DNA of 64,000 bases from Phycicoccus sp. CSK15P-2 (GCF_016888005.1 NZ_JAFDVE010000008.1:161775-225774); one strand, 5' to 3'. Shown: positions 9,001-18,138, counted from the first letter of the stretch. The notes: a model not told the origin generated them from the sequence alone. Numbers and translations: made by a program.

Positions 9001-12000
9001 CCGACGACCATCAAGTACGAGGCCTACCCTCTCGCGGCCGGCACCGAGGTCATCACCTACGAGGTGCAGGACCGCTTCGGCGCGACGAGCCGGGCCTTCG
9101 TGCGGGTCGGCGTCGTCCAGCCGGGAGACCCGCAGCCGCCGGTCGCCGTCCCGGACGAGGTCTTCGCCGCGCCGGGCAAGACCGTCACCGTCAAGCCACT
9201 CGTCAACGACCTCATCGCCCGTGGCGACGTCGTCGAGGTCGAGACCGAGACCCTCAACGACGACGCGACGATGAAGCAGTGGCGGGTCGACGAGGACCAC
9301 ACGGTGACCACGAAGGTCCCCGACGACACGACCGCGCTGCACCAGATGGTCTACGGCATCAGCGACGGCCTCTTCGACCCGTCCCGCGCGAGCATCCTCG
9401 TGCGGCCGGTGCCGGGGTACGAGAACCCGCCCGTGGCCAACGACGACGTCGCGGCACCTAAGCCCGGGGAGTCCTCGACCCTCGTCGACGTCCTCGCCAA
9501 CGACACCGACGTCGACTCCGACCCCGCCACGCTCGAGGTCGTCGACGTCCTCTCCGCGGACGCGGCGATCGACCCGTCCGGCAAGGTCCGCGTCCAGGTG
9601 CTCGACCACGCCTACTCCGTCCCGTACGTCATCCAGGACGAGGACGGCCTGCAGGCGATGGCCCTCGTCCACGTCCCGACCGGCGCGAACGGCCAGCCGT
9701 TCGTCGTCGCGGGGACGCTCGTCGAGATGGACCCGGACTCCTCGAAGACCGTGCCGCTCGCCGACCACGTCAAGTCCCCGCGGGACCGCGTCGTCTCGGT
9801 GACGACCGCCGACACGCTGTCGGCGTCGCCGGCCGAGAACCTCGAGGTCTCGCTCACCGACAACCGCACGCTCCAGCTCACGTCGAGCAACGGCTACGTC
9901 GGCCCGGCCGCGGTCATGCTCGAGGTCACCGACCAGACCGAGGTCGACCAGGCCGACTACGGGACGGCGTACGTCTCGATCCCCGTGCAGATCGGTCCGA
10001 AGGTCCCGCTCATGCGCTGTCCCGACGGCGCCGTCACGGTCAACGCCGGCGGTCTCGAGCGGTTCGTCGACATCCCGACGTTCTGCCACGCCTGGCTGCC
10101 GGTCGGGATGACGCTCGACGACGTCGAGTTCAGGACCTCCTGGGCGACCGAGGCGGACGCCGAGATGCGCGTCGACGGTCCGGGCAACCGGCGGATCACG
10201 CTGCGCGCGGACTCCGGCGCGAAGACCTCGCAGGGTGCGCTCGAGGTCACCTCCGCGGGTCTCGACCAGCCCTCGACGATCAACGTGCAGGTGGTGGGAC
10301 GGCCCGCGGACGGTGCGCAGGACGCCGGCCGGGAGGACGACGACCCCCTGCCCCCGGCCCGGGTCCGGCCGATCAGCGTCACCGGGCTCGAGGAGGGCCA
10401 GTCCCGCACGGTCGACGTCCGGCCCTACCTCGACTCGCCCCTGCCGGAGCCGCGGTGCTCGGTCACCCAGGCGGTCGTGTCGTCCGGCTCCGGCCTCACC
10501 GCGCGGGCGAGCGGCTGCGAGGTGACCCTCCAGGTCGGCGCCGCGCCGTCCCTCGAGGCGTCCGTGGACATCCAGGTCGTCGACGGCCCGGACCGCGAGG
10601 CCTCCCCCGGCCGGATCTCGGTGACGATGCTCGGCAAGCCCTCGGTGCCGCGCCAGGTCGGCGCGGTCGCCGACCGGGACGCCGGCGGCCAGGCGCGGGT
10701 GTCCTGGCTGCCGCCGGAGTACGACGGCGGCTCGGTCGTCACGAGGTACGTCGTCCGGTGGACCGGCGGCTCCACCGGCAGCACCGAGTGCTCGGCGTCC
10801 CCGTGCACCGTCACCGGGCTGACGAACGGCGAGGACTACCGCTTCACCGTCGCCGCCGTGAACGGCGTGGGCGAGGGCGAGCAGTCCGCGCCCACCCCGC
10901 CGGTGCGGCCGGACCGCCTGCCCGAGCAGGTCACCGGCGTCCGGATGGTCTCCCGCGGCGACGGCAGGCTGGTGATCGCGTGGAACGAGCCCGTCAACGA
11001 GGGCAGCGCCATCCGCAAGTACGTCGTGCGGCTCATCTCCTCGGGTGGCAAGACCAAGACCCAGGACGTCCCTGCCCCCACGCTCCGGACGACCGTCGGC
11101 GGTCTGGACAACATGGAGGAGCAGTCCGTCCAGGTGCAGGCCTGGAACGAGCTCGGCGCCGGTCCGTTCGGCCCGGAGGTGACGATGCAGTCGGCCGGCA
11201 CCCCGCCGGCGCTGCCGAAGCCGGACATCGCGGCGAGCGGCCCCGGCCCGGCCCAGGACTCGGCGACACTGACGATCTCGTGGAAGCAGGGCAGCCCGAA
11301 CGGCCCGCCGACGACGCGGTACAGCCTCTACCAGCGGGTCGGCGGCGGCGCCTGGGCGAAGGTCAAGGACACCGCCCCGGATGTCCGCTCGGCCAAGGTC
11401 GTCATCCCCTACGACGGGCGGACGTACGAGTACACCGCCACGCTGACCAACGGCGCCGGCATCGAGGGCCCGAAGAGCAACTCGACGTCCTTCACCTCCA
11501 ACGGCATCCCCTCGAACCCGACCGTCAAGACGACCACTCCGGGCAGCGACCGGAAGATCGAGGTCACCGTCGGCGTCGGCCAGCCACGCGCCGGCTCGTT
11601 CGACTCCATCCGCTGGAGCAGCAGCGACGGCCGCAACGGCAGCGTCTCGTGCGGGTGTGCCGCGGGCTCGCAGAAGGTCTTCACGATCGGCAACTACGAC
11701 ACGAGCCCCACGAAGAACTACACGGTCACCGTCTGGACCGTGAACTCCGGCGGCAACGAGAGCAACCGTGCCCAGGACGGCGCGACCCCCTACGGCAACA
11801 CCATCACACCCTCCGGTCTCAAGGGCTCACGCAACGGCGACCAGGTGACCTGGACGTGGAACCTGCCGACGAACGGCCGCAAGATCGACCAGGTGCAGCT
11901 CCAGGGCGCGGTCGACGGGACCTTCGGGGGCAACAAGACCCAGGAGTCGATCAACCGGGGTCCGGGTACGTACCGGCTGCGGGTCCGTTCCCAGTCCGCT

Positions 12001-12378
12001 GCCGGCTGGTCGGACTGGACGGCCTACGAGTCGGTCACCGTGCCGAACCCGCCGCCCCCGGACCCCCAGGTCTACAACGTCCGCAAGTCCGGCCAGCGCT
12101 ACGTCGACCCGAACGGCCAGGGGTCCTGCAGCCGCAGTCCGGGGTGCCCCGAGGTGCTGTTCGACATCCGCGACTTCCCGCCCAACTCGACCTGGAACGT
12201 GCGCTGCCGCAGCGACAACGCCGGTGGCTTCGTGTCCAGCTCCCAGCTCCGGGTCGGAGGCGGCGGCAACGGCTACTCGTGGGGCGGGCGGTGCCTCTTC
12301 GGCAACAACGTCGGCCGGGTGTACATCGACCTGTTCAACGGCTCCGGGACCCACACCGGCAGCGTCTTCTGGTCCTAG
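6013..12378 (+). CDS. Giant surface protein with Ig/cadherin-like and fibronectin type III repeats
   Basis: Protein of 2,121 residues from GTG 6013, chosen because gacgaggag sits nine bases upstream and an Arg-rich start is followed at once by a hydrophobic segment (about residues 17-37, a signal anchor). Residues ~40-400 look like a repetitive, possibly beta-propeller region; a charged linker (RRDDKNDKKDEN) follows; then about nine Ig/cadherin-like modules (~430-1330), many with the calcium-site-like signature VLxNDxD or LANDTDVDSD. Fibronectin type III modules begin near residue 1545 (VSWLPPEYDGG) and continue to ~1835, ahead of further beta-rich C-terminal modules with paired cysteines. 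No sortase motif or C-terminal membrane helix is seen. It heads an operon with MoxR, DUF58 and transglutaminase-fold genes, a conserved actinobacterial arrangement whose role is probably at the cell envelope. Exact function unknown. Confidence 0.85.
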   Translation: MSRGAVARTRGRARRRTASLVTVVLVASGLGYAAMASDGTTVHEADLNDAGVWVSSGVQAKFAKANVPIGQLDTGVATDVPTGSGLDVLQDGAAVLGLSTGTGELFTIDPRTSTAGDAVSTVAAPKAPEGRFSPRPADLRGGTVAVLDPSTGKVYADRVDSRSPISSLPGIAVGAEPVATIGKEGAIAVGVDGTIHAVSGANGKVVTVPVAPRGFGTPTVVETALRGQSPDITAVGARWVTYDAATDTVYTAETPEGRDAQLTLADGSRLVALQQPGPESDFVAVQSVDRAAQVALDGGEPTGGVVVGELVDRVPGATTVARPVVLDGCLHAAWAERSRVFYGANCGRVDDEPTATLPADGEQPTRDGVAFRVNRGLVVLNDLDNGGVWDLDDKPTKIDNWDALTPPTRRDDKNDKKDENLLDEAVLQQPPKAVPDNTTVRAGLTSKLHVLDNDTDVAGSVLAIDPRDLTEPSLDGVTATVSADGQAVDVSVPDGFENRQFSLTYKVNNGKAVSKEAAEVSVRIVPDTVNGPPVLRPGAELTTAKYPVIAGHRLSVPVLADWRDPENDILAARADREGSVVDGAGRITLTAPTKKGTQPVGYLVSDGRGGETDGTVSAQVLDTSGDTKFVAPKTQPDAVRGVVGKPLQVDPLGNDIAGADPGEPDAVLKLRSEVRPVGPLQVDTDLATGTVTVTGSAAGTYELSYSAVTGAGAAPGRIRVDLVVPPEGAPPVSVPDTATLHDQAPAMVDVLANDYSPRGDVLVTASVSASGDSSWLQPSIYQGRWVRLEALEPAPTEAAGRRGVVTYTVSDGTQRVSGQVAVLQQGAIEDTLPIVQDDKATVREGDTVTIPVLDNDTMADGIPLRLDPSSVKVVSKGDGPRAFASGNVIRYVPEATGLTASRFVTLEYAAYAEGNKERAQSARVRVEVTPLPNQQRVNQAPVARSFSATVTAGDPLTMTIPTFGVDADGDSVTVTGVVGDEGGPVDLTFGRVVGIGPTTIKYEAYPLAAGTEVITYEVQDRFGATSRAFVRVGVVQPGDPQPPVAVPDEVFAAPGKTVTVKPLVNDLIARGDVVEVETETLNDDATMKQWRVDEDHTVTTKVPDDTTALHQMVYGISDGLFDPSRASILVRPVPGYENPPVANDDVAAPKPGESSTLVDVLANDTDVDSDPATLEVVDVLSADAAIDPSGKVRVQVLDHAYSVPYVIQDEDGLQAMALVHVPTGANGQPFVVAGTLVEMDPDSSKTVPLADHVKSPRDRVVSVTTADTLSASPAENLEVSLTDNRTLQLTSSNGYVGPAAVMLEVTDQTEVDQADYGTAYVSIPVQIGPKVPLMRCPDGAVTVNAGGLERFVDIPTFCHAWLPVGMTLDDVEFRTSWATEADAEMRVDGPGNRRITLRADSGAKTSQGALEVTSAGLDQPSTINVQVVGRPADGAQDAGREDDDPLPPARVRPISVTGLEEGQSRTVDVRPYLDSPLPEPRCSVTQAVVSSGSGLTARASGCEVTLQVGAAPSLEASVDIQVVDGPDREASPGRISVTMLGKPSVPRQVGAVADRDAGGQARVSWLPPEYDGGSVVTRYVVRWTGGSTGSTECSASPCTVTGLTNGEDYRFTVAAVNGVGEGEQSAPTPPVRPDRLPEQVTGVRMVSRGDGRLVIAWNEPVNEGSAIRKYVVRLISSGGKTKTQDVPAPTLRTTVGGLDNMEEQSVQVQAWNELGAGPFGPEVTMQSAGTPPALPKPDIAASGPGPAQDSATLTISWKQGSPNGPPTTRYSLYQRVGGGAWAKVKDTAPDVRSAKVVIPYDGRTYEYTATLTNGAGIEGPKSNSTSFTSNGIPSNPTVKTTTPGSDRKIEVTVGVGQPRAGSFDSIRWSSSDGRNGSVSCGCAAGSQKVFTIGNYDTSPTKNYTVTVWTVNSGGNESNRAQDGATPYGNTITPSGLKGSRNGDQVTWTWNLPTNGRKIDQVQLQGAVDGTFGGNKTQESINRGPGTYRLRVRSQSAAGWSDWTAYESVTVPNPPPPDPQVYNVRKSGQRYVDPNGQGSCSRSPGCPEVLFDIRDFPPNSTWNVRCRSDNAGGFVSSSQLRVGGGGNGYSWGGRCLFGNNVGRVYIDLFNGSGTHTGSVFWS

Positions 12379-12414
12379 CGGACCGCATCCGTGCATGAGA
12401 GGAACTCACCGCCC

Positions 12415-13386
12415 ATGACCGTCACGACCGACCAGGCCGCCTGGTTCGCCCAGACGTTCGGCGCGATGGTCGCCAACATCGACAAGGCGGTGCTCGGCAA
12501 GGAGCACGTCGTCCGGCTCGCCCTGACCTGCATGCTCTCCGAGGGCCACCTCCTCCTCGAGGACTTCCCCGGCACCGGCAAGACCCAGCTCGCGCGGGCC
12601 ATGGCCGGCACGGTCAAGGGCAGCAACTCGCGCATCCAGTTCACCCCCGACCTGCTCCCCAGCGACGTCACCGGTGTGACGATCTACGACCCCAACAGCA
12701 AGGAGTTCGAGTTCCACGAGGGCCCGATCTTCGCGACCATCGTCCTCGCCGACGAGATCAACCGCGCCTCGCCGAAGACCCAGTCGGCGCTGCTCGAGGT
12801 GATGGAGGAGGGGCACGTCACCGTCGACAAGGTGCGCCACCCCGTGGGCGAGCCGTTCATGGTCATCGCCACCCAGAACCCGATCGAGCAGGCCGGCACC
12901 TACCGGCTGCCCGAGGCCCAGCTCGACCGCTTCCTCATGAAGACGACGCTCGGCTACCCCGACCACGAGGCCACCGTCCGGGTGCTGCGCGACGCCAAGG
13001 TCCGCGACCGCACCCGGGCGCTCGAGCCGGTCGTCACCGCCCAGGTCGTCGGCGACATGGCCGACCTCGCCGACGAGGTGCACGTCGACGACGCCATCCT
13101 CGACTACGTCTCCCGGATCGCCGAGGAGACCCGGCGGCACGTGAGCATCCGGCTCGGCCTGTCCGTGCGCGGCTGCCTCGCGTACGTCCGCTGCGCGAAG
13201 ACCTGGGCGATCAGCCAGGGCCGCGACCACGTCGTCCCGGACGACGTCAAGCTCCTCGCCCAGCCGGTGCTCAACCACCGTCTGCTCGTCACGGCCGAGG
13301 CCCAGTTCGCGGGCATCACCACCCCGCAGGTCATCGACCAGATCCTCGCCGAGGTCTCGCCGCCCACGGAGCGCGTGCCTGCATGA
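12415..13386 (+). CDS. MoxR-family AAA+ ATPase
   Basis: AAA+ chaperone-type ATPase of 323 residues. Walker A FPGTGKTQLARAM (Lys56), Walker B VLADEINRASPKTQSALLEVMEEG, and the MoxR-typical IATQNPIEQAGTYRLPEAQLDRF segment are all visible, followed by the C-terminal lid. MoxR proteins help mature or activate partner proteins, often those with VWA/DUF58 domains, which fits the next gene. ATG 12415 is preferred over the in-frame GTG at 12391 because gagagg lies 13 bases ahead and homologues begin close to this point. It starts 36 bases after the giant-protein stop and its end overlaps the DUF58 gene by ATGA (13383-13386), so the four genes are almost certainly one transcript. Confidence 0.93.
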   Translation: MTVTTDQAAWFAQTFGAMVANIDKAVLGKEHVVRLALTCMLSEGHLLLEDFPGTGKTQLARAMAGTVKGSNSRIQFTPDLLPSDVTGVTIYDPNSKEFEFHEGPIFATIVLADEINRASPKTQSALLEVMEEGHVTVDKVRHPVGEPFMVIATQNPIEQAGTYRLPEAQLDRFLMKTTLGYPDHEATVRVLRDAKVRDRTRALEPVVTAQVVGDMADLADEVHVDDAILDYVSRIAEETRRHVSIRLGLSVRGCLAYVRCAKTWAISQGRDHVVPDDVKLLAQPVLNHRLLVTAEAQFAGITTPQVIDQILAEVSPPTERVPA

Positions 13387-14978
13387 GCGACCCGTCCCGC
13401 CTCCCCGACGACGCCGACTCCACCGTCCGGCGCTCGGACCTCACGCCGCCGCCCGCCGCCCGCGGTGCGGACGCCCCGGCGCGCCCGGACGACGGCGTGG
13501 CCTCGGAGGAGCAGCGTGGCCGGGCCTCGGTGGGGCGTGGACCGGCACGCACTCGCGATGCGGCGGCCGGGAAGCGGCGCCTGCGGGTGAGGCTGCCCCG
13601 GATCGGGCGTCCGGGACGTGGCGGGACATCCCGGACGATGCCGGTCGGCGGGTCGGGCACCGGTTCCCGTGGTGGTGCCGCGGCCGGCAACACCCGGACG
13701 ATCACACTGCCCCGGGTGCAGGTGCCGAGCGCGATCACCGACACCGGTGCGCGCATCCTCGTCCTCACCGGTGATCGCATCAGGCCCCTCGCGCAGCAGA
13801 CCCGGCCGGTGTGGCATCCCGTCCTCGAGGTCCTGCGCTGGGTCTCGCCGCTCGGCTGGACCGTCCTCGGCGTGGGCCTCGTCTCGTGGTGGCTCGCGGC
13901 CCGGTTCACCTGGGCCGAGCTCGCCATGGTCGCGGCGGGATGCCTCGTCCTCGTCCTCGCCTGCGTGGTCCTCGCCGTGGGGCGGGCACGGCTGACCATC
14001 CGCGCCGACGTCGAGCCGAGCCGGGTCACGGTGGGCGACCCCGCGACCGGCCGCGTGGTCGCGACGAACGTCTCCAGGCGCGTCCTCCTCCCACTCCTCC
14101 TCGAGCTGCCGATCGGCCGGACCGCCGCGCGGTTCACCCTCCCGACCCTGGCGGCCGGCCGGGCACACGAGGAGCTCTTCGTCGTCCCCACCCACCAGCG
14201 GGGTGTCGTGCCGGTCGGGCCGGCCACCACCGTCCACGGCGACCCGTTCGGGCTCGTCCGGCGCACCGTGGCCTGGACCGAGCGCACCGAGCTCGTCGTC
14301 CACCCGCGGACCGTCTCGCTCGAGAGCCTCGGCGCCGGGCTGCTGCGTGACCTCGAGGGTGAGGTCACGCCGGACCTCTCGATGTCCGACCTCGCCTTCC
14401 ACGCGCTGCGCGAGTACCAGGCCGGCGACGACCGGCGGTACGTGCACTGGCGCTCGTCCGCCAAGCACGGGCGGCTCCTCGTCCGCCAGTTCCTCGACAC
14501 CCGGCGCTCGCACCTCGCCGTCGTCGTCGACACGAGCACCGAGGTCTACACGCGCGCCGAGGAGGACGTCGAGCTCGGTATCTCCTGCGCGGCGTCGCTC
14601 GCGGTGCGCTCCATCCTCGACGAGCAGGACACCACGGTCGTCTGTAACGGCGAGACCGCCTCGCGCACCACCGCCCCGCTCACCCTCGACGCCCTCGCCC
14701 GGGCGGTGGTGGCGCCGCTCGACCTCTACGCCTCGGTGGGCGAGGCCGCCGCGCTGGCGCCCGACGCCAGCGTCGCCGTCCTCGTCACCGGGGTCGAACG
14801 GCCCTTCATCCAGGTGCAGCGCGTCCTCGACCAGTTCGAGCCGGAGGTCGTGCGGGTCGCGCTCGTCGTCGACCCCGAGGTCCAGGTCGGGGTGCGGCGC
14901 CTCGGCTCGATCGTCATCCTCCACGTCCGCGAGCTCGCCGACCTGCGGCGGGTGCTCTTCGCCGGAGCCCTGACATGA
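13383..14978 (+). CDS. DUF58 domain membrane protein
   Basis: Protein of 531 residues with a long basic, Gly/Arg-rich N-terminus (~1-140), two closely spaced hydrophobic helices (~155-200), and a cytoplasm- or surface-exposed DUF58 domain. The DUF58 signature YVHWRSSAKHGRLLVRQF is present around His355, followed by a VWA-like strand VVVDTSTE. DUF58 proteins are encoded next to MoxR and transglutaminase genes in many bacteria and are presumed MoxR clients. The long disordered N-terminal tail is more extended than in typical DUF58 proteins. Both ends overlap neighbouring genes by four bases (ATGA), showing tight translational coupling. Confidence 0.9.
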   Translation: MSDPSRLPDDADSTVRRSDLTPPPAARGADAPARPDDGVASEEQRGRASVGRGPARTRDAAAGKRRLRVRLPRIGRPGRGGTSRTMPVGGSGTGSRGGAAAGNTRTITLPRVQVPSAITDTGARILVLTGDRIRPLAQQTRPVWHPVLEVLRWVSPLGWTVLGVGLVSWWLAARFTWAELAMVAAGCLVLVLACVVLAVGRARLTIRADVEPSRVTVGDPATGRVVATNVSRRVLLPLLLELPIGRTAARFTLPTLAAGRAHEELFVVPTHQRGVVPVGPATTVHGDPFGLVRRTVAWTERTELVVHPRTVSLESLGAGLLRDLEGEVTPDLSMSDLAFHALREYQAGDDRRYVHWRSSAKHGRLLVRQFLDTRRSHLAVVVDTSTEVYTRAEEDVELGISCAASLAVRSILDEQDTTVVCNGETASRTTAPLTLDALARAVVAPLDLYASVGEAAALAPDASVAVLVTGVERPFIQVQRVLDQFEPEVVRVALVVDPEVQVGVRRLGSIVILHVRELADLRRVLFAGALT

Positions 14979-17515
14979 GCGCCGTCGACCCCACGCCGGC
15001 CGGCGGGTCCACGGGGGCCTCGCCGAGTCTCGCCACCGCGCTGCGCGGCGGCGGGAAGCGTGCCCGGCGCGTGCGCGACCCGGAGGCGCCCGGCGTCCTC
15101 GCGCAGGCGCTGCCCGGCCGCGACGCGCTCGTGGACCTCGCGTTCGGCGCCGTGCTCGTGAGCATCGCCCTCGTCGGGATGCGCACCGGCTTCCTCGGCG
15201 TCGAGTGGGTGGTCGCGGCCTGGTCCGGCCTCGTCCTGGGCCTGGTCGTCGGGCACCTCGCCGGCGCCTTCCGGTGGATGGCGGTCACCTCGCTGCTCGT
15301 GCTCGCCGCGGTGTACTTCCTCCTCGGCGGCCCGCTCGCGGTGCGCGACCACCTCGTCGCCGGGGTCCTCCCCACCCCGCAGACCGTCACCGACCTCGCC
15401 GAGTGGTCGGTCCTCGGCTGGAAGCGCTGGCTCACGCTGCTGCCTCCGGTCGACGCCCGCGGTCCGGTGCTCGCGCTGCCCTGGCTGGCCGGCCTCCTCG
15501 GCGGCGCGCTGACCCTCGGGGTCGCCCGGCGCTGGGCCTCCGTGCCGCTCACCGCGGTCGCGCCGCTCGTGCTGCTCGGCGGGTCCATCGCGTTCGGCAC
15601 GCTGCAGCCGGCCGGGGTGCTCGTCCAGGGCGTCGGCTTCGCCACCGTCCTCGTCGCGTGGCTCGCGGTGCGGGCGCACCGGTCCCGCCCGCCCGTCCAG
15701 AACGGCGCCGGCCGCAGCGCCCGGGTCGCCACCGGCGCCGGGCTCGCCGTGGTGGCCGTGGCCGCGGCGGCGCTCGCCGGCCCGGCGCTGCCCGGGTTCG
15801 CGTCGCCCGACCGCCGTGAGGTCGTGCGCACCGCGCTCGTCCCACCGCTCGACGTCTCGCAGTTCCCGAGTCCGTTGCCCGGGTTCCGGCAGTACACCGA
15901 ACCCAACGAGGCGGAGCTCTACGAGGAGGAGGTGCTGCGCGTCTCCGGGCTGCCCGCGGGCGCCACCATGCGGTTCGCCACCCTCGACCGCTACGACGGG
16001 CTCGTCTGGGGCGCCGCCGACCGCACCGCCGACGGCGTCCCGTTCCAGCAGGTCGGCTCGCGCATCGCCCCGACGTCCGACGGCACGCCCGTCGACGTCG
16101 AGGTCACCGTCCCGGACGGCGGGTACCGCGGCACCTGGCTGCCGACCGTCGGTGCGCCCACGCGCGTCGAGTTCTCCGGGCCGCGCGCGGACGACCTCGC
16201 CGACGCCCTGTGGCTCAACGTCGACACCGAGACCGCCCTCGTCCCGGCCGGGCTCGGTGGCGGCGAGACCTACCGGATGAGCGCCCTCCTGCCCGACCCG
16301 CCCGCGACCGAGCTCCCCGAGGAGCTCGACGTCGCCGGTGGCGGCTCCGTCGGCGTGGACGCCGACTGGCTGGACGCCCGCATCGACGCCTGGACCGGCC
16401 GGGCCGAGGGCGGGGCGTGGTCGAAGCTGCGGGCCTACGCGGCGGCGATGTCCTCCGAGGGCACGTACACCGACGGCGGCACCCCGAACAGCTTCGAGAA
16501 GGTCTACCTGCCGGGCCACGCGGTGTCCCGGCTCACCCGGTTCGTCGGGTCCTCGAAGCTCGCCGGCAACGACGAGCAGTACGCGGCGACGCTCGCCCTC
16601 GTCGGCCGCCGGCTCGGCATCCCGACCCGGGTCGTCATGGGGGCCGTGCCACCCGCCGACGGCGTCGTCCGGGGCAAGGACGTCCACGCGTGGGTCGAGG
16701 TGCAGCTCGACGACGGCTCGTGGTTCCCGCTCGGGTGGGACACGTTCGTCCCGAGCCGCGACAAGACCCCGAGCGAGCAGCAGCTGAAGACCGAGGAGCA
16801 GCAGGTGGGCGCCCAGGTCCCGCCGCCGGCCGGGGTCAGCCCGCCGTCGGTGCTCCAGGGTCCCGACCAGGCCCAGAACGCCACCGACGTCACGAAGCGC
16901 AAGAGGAACCCGTTCGACGTCACGGCGTGGCCGCTGTGGCTCAAGATCCTCACCGGAGCGCTCCTGCTCGCGCTGCTCGGAGTCGGGTACGTCCTCGTCG
17001 TCCGTCTGCTCAAGACCCGGCGTCGGCGCCGGCACGCGACCCTCGGGCCGGTGCCCGGGCGCGCGGCCTGGGTGTGGCGCGACCTCGTCGCCGAGGCCCG
17101 CTCCCTCGGCGTGGCGGTCCCGCGCGGGGTCACCCGGCTCGAGCAGGCGTGGGCCGTCGACGCCGCGGTCGCGCTCGCCGGGCAACGGACCGCCGAGGCG
17201 ACCGGTGCCGGCGCCGAGTACCTCGGGCTGCCCGAGGACGCGGTGTCCGCCGCGCACGTCGCCGCCGCGGTGGACGCGGTCGTCTTCGGTCCGGGCGACG
17301 GCGACCCCGAGGCGACGAGCGCCGCCTTCGCCGAGGCCGAGCGGGCCCGGGACGGTATCCGTGGTGGCCTCGGGCGATGGTCACGGCTCCGCTCGGACGC
17401 CGACCCCCGTCCGCTGTTCGCCCATCGCGAGCGCACCGGCCCGCCCACCCCGTGGTGGCGCCGGGTGCGGCTGCCGAGCCTGCCCCGCCGCGGCAGCACC
17501 CCCACCCCCGCCTGA
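14975..17515 (+). CDS. TgpA-like transglutaminase-fold membrane protein, catalytic Cys apparently replaced
   Basis: Protein of 846 residues with an N-terminal multi-helix membrane region (~45-250), a large extracytoplasmic part including a transglutaminase-like core, one further membrane helix near residues 650-675 (WPLWLKILTGALLLALLGVG), and a cytoplasmic tail. In the core the usual Cys-bearing segment reads AGNDEQYAATLALVGRRLG, with Asp533 where active members have Cys; His571 in KDVHAWVEVQL and the WDTF Asp are kept. The domain is therefore probably structural or peptide-binding rather than a working protease/transferase. It closes the Ig-giant/MoxR/DUF58 operon. Family assignment is firm; loss of catalysis is inferred from one substituted position. 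Confidence 0.88.
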   Translation: MSAVDPTPAGGSTGASPSLATALRGGGKRARRVRDPEAPGVLAQALPGRDALVDLAFGAVLVSIALVGMRTGFLGVEWVVAAWSGLVLGLVVGHLAGAFRWMAVTSLLVLAAVYFLLGGPLAVRDHLVAGVLPTPQTVTDLAEWSVLGWKRWLTLLPPVDARGPVLALPWLAGLLGGALTLGVARRWASVPLTAVAPLVLLGGSIAFGTLQPAGVLVQGVGFATVLVAWLAVRAHRSRPPVQNGAGRSARVATGAGLAVVAVAAAALAGPALPGFASPDRREVVRTALVPPLDVSQFPSPLPGFRQYTEPNEAELYEEEVLRVSGLPAGATMRFATLDRYDGLVWGAADRTADGVPFQQVGSRIAPTSDGTPVDVEVTVPDGGYRGTWLPTVGAPTRVEFSGPRADDLADALWLNVDTETALVPAGLGGGETYRMSALLPDPPATELPEELDVAGGGSVGVDADWLDARIDAWTGRAEGGAWSKLRAYAAAMSSEGTYTDGGTPNSFEKVYLPGHAVSRLTRFVGSSKLAGNDEQYAATLALVGRRLGIPTRVVMGAVPPADGVVRGKDVHAWVEVQLDDGSWFPLGWDTFVPSRDKTPSEQQLKTEEQQVGAQVPPPAGVSPPSVLQGPDQAQNATDVTKRKRNPFDVTAWPLWLKILTGALLLALLGVGYVLVVRLLKTRRRRRHATLGPVPGRAAWVWRDLVAEARSLGVAVPRGVTRLEQAWAVDAAVALAGQRTAEATGAGAEYLGLPEDAVSAAHVAAAVDAVVFGPGDGDPEATSAAFAEAERARDGIRGGLGRWSRLRSDADPRPLFAHRERTGPPTPWWRRVRLPSLPRRGSTPTPA

Positions 17516-17546
17516 CTCGGACCGGCGGTTTCGGTGCGGGATGCGA

Positions 17547-17611
17547 GCAGGCACGGACGCTGTGCGGAGACGGCCGACCTCGACCACCTCCCCGCTCGCG
17601 TCCGTGCCTGC
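17547..17611. terminator. Long-loop inverted repeat between convergent genes
   Basis: Perfect 14-bp arms at 17547-17560 (GCAGGCACGGACGC) and 17598-17611, separated by 37 bases, between the convergent transglutaminase-fold gene and the small secreted-protein gene. No U tract follows. It could act as a bidirectional transcription end or mRNA stabiliser. Confidence 0.4.
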
Positions 17612-17664
17612 CTCCTGCGACGAAGTGTCAGGTCACCGCCCCGTCGGCGACCCCGGACCGTGCG

Positions 17665-18138
17665 TCAGGGACATGAGTAGTCCACGCAGACCGGGGGGAT
17701 CAGGCGGCCCCGGACGCTGATGCTGGAGAACTGCTTGGACTGGTCGCCGAGGATGCGTCCCGACCAGCGCAGCGTGCCGCCGTAGTCGTTGACGAACCCT
17801 GTCAGGTCGGCGCGGGTGTTCGGCCCTCGGGCGGTCAAGGTGTAGTCGTTGCCCTGGCGTTGGCCGCTGATGGTGGCACCGGGGCTGAGGACGAGCTCCC
17901 CTTCGACGTTGTCGATGCCGGGCGTGCCCGAGGGGGTCACGCGCAGCACCATCGTCGTGGTGGTCTGCCGAGACCGGCCCCGGATCGTGACGGGGTAGCT
18001 CGTGGTGGTCGTGTTCGCCTGGGATGCGGTCTGGCTGGGTGCCGCGGGTGCTGCGTGAGCGGTACCCGCGGTCGCCATACCGGCGGGCGCGAGCGCCACG
18101 AGGAGTGCTGTCCTGAGTACGAACTGTCGAATCCGCAT
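17665..18138 (-). CDS. Small secreted protein of unknown function
   Basis: 157 residues beginning with a clear Sec signal peptide: basic MRIRQFVLR, a hydrophobic core LVALAPAGMA, and a cleavage-type site near AHA-AP (~30). The mature part is Ser/Thr-rich, predicted all-beta, and ends with two cysteines (PVCVDYSCP) that could form a disulphide. The sequence reads like a small lipocalin- or AA-repeat-type barrel (LRVTPSGTPGIDNVEGELVL, DYGGTLRWSGRILG), but I do not recognise the family. It is monocistronic, convergent with the operon to its left, and has about 130 non-coding bases between its start and the end of the MFS gene. Confidence 0.7.
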   Translation of the reverse strand: MRIRQFVLRTALLVALAPAGMATAGTAHAAPAAPSQTASQANTTTTSYPVTIRGRSRQTTTTMVLRVTPSGTPGIDNVEGELVLSPGATISGQRQGNDYTLTARGPNTRADLTGFVNDYGGTLRWSGRILGDQSKQFSSISVRGRLIPPVCVDYSCP

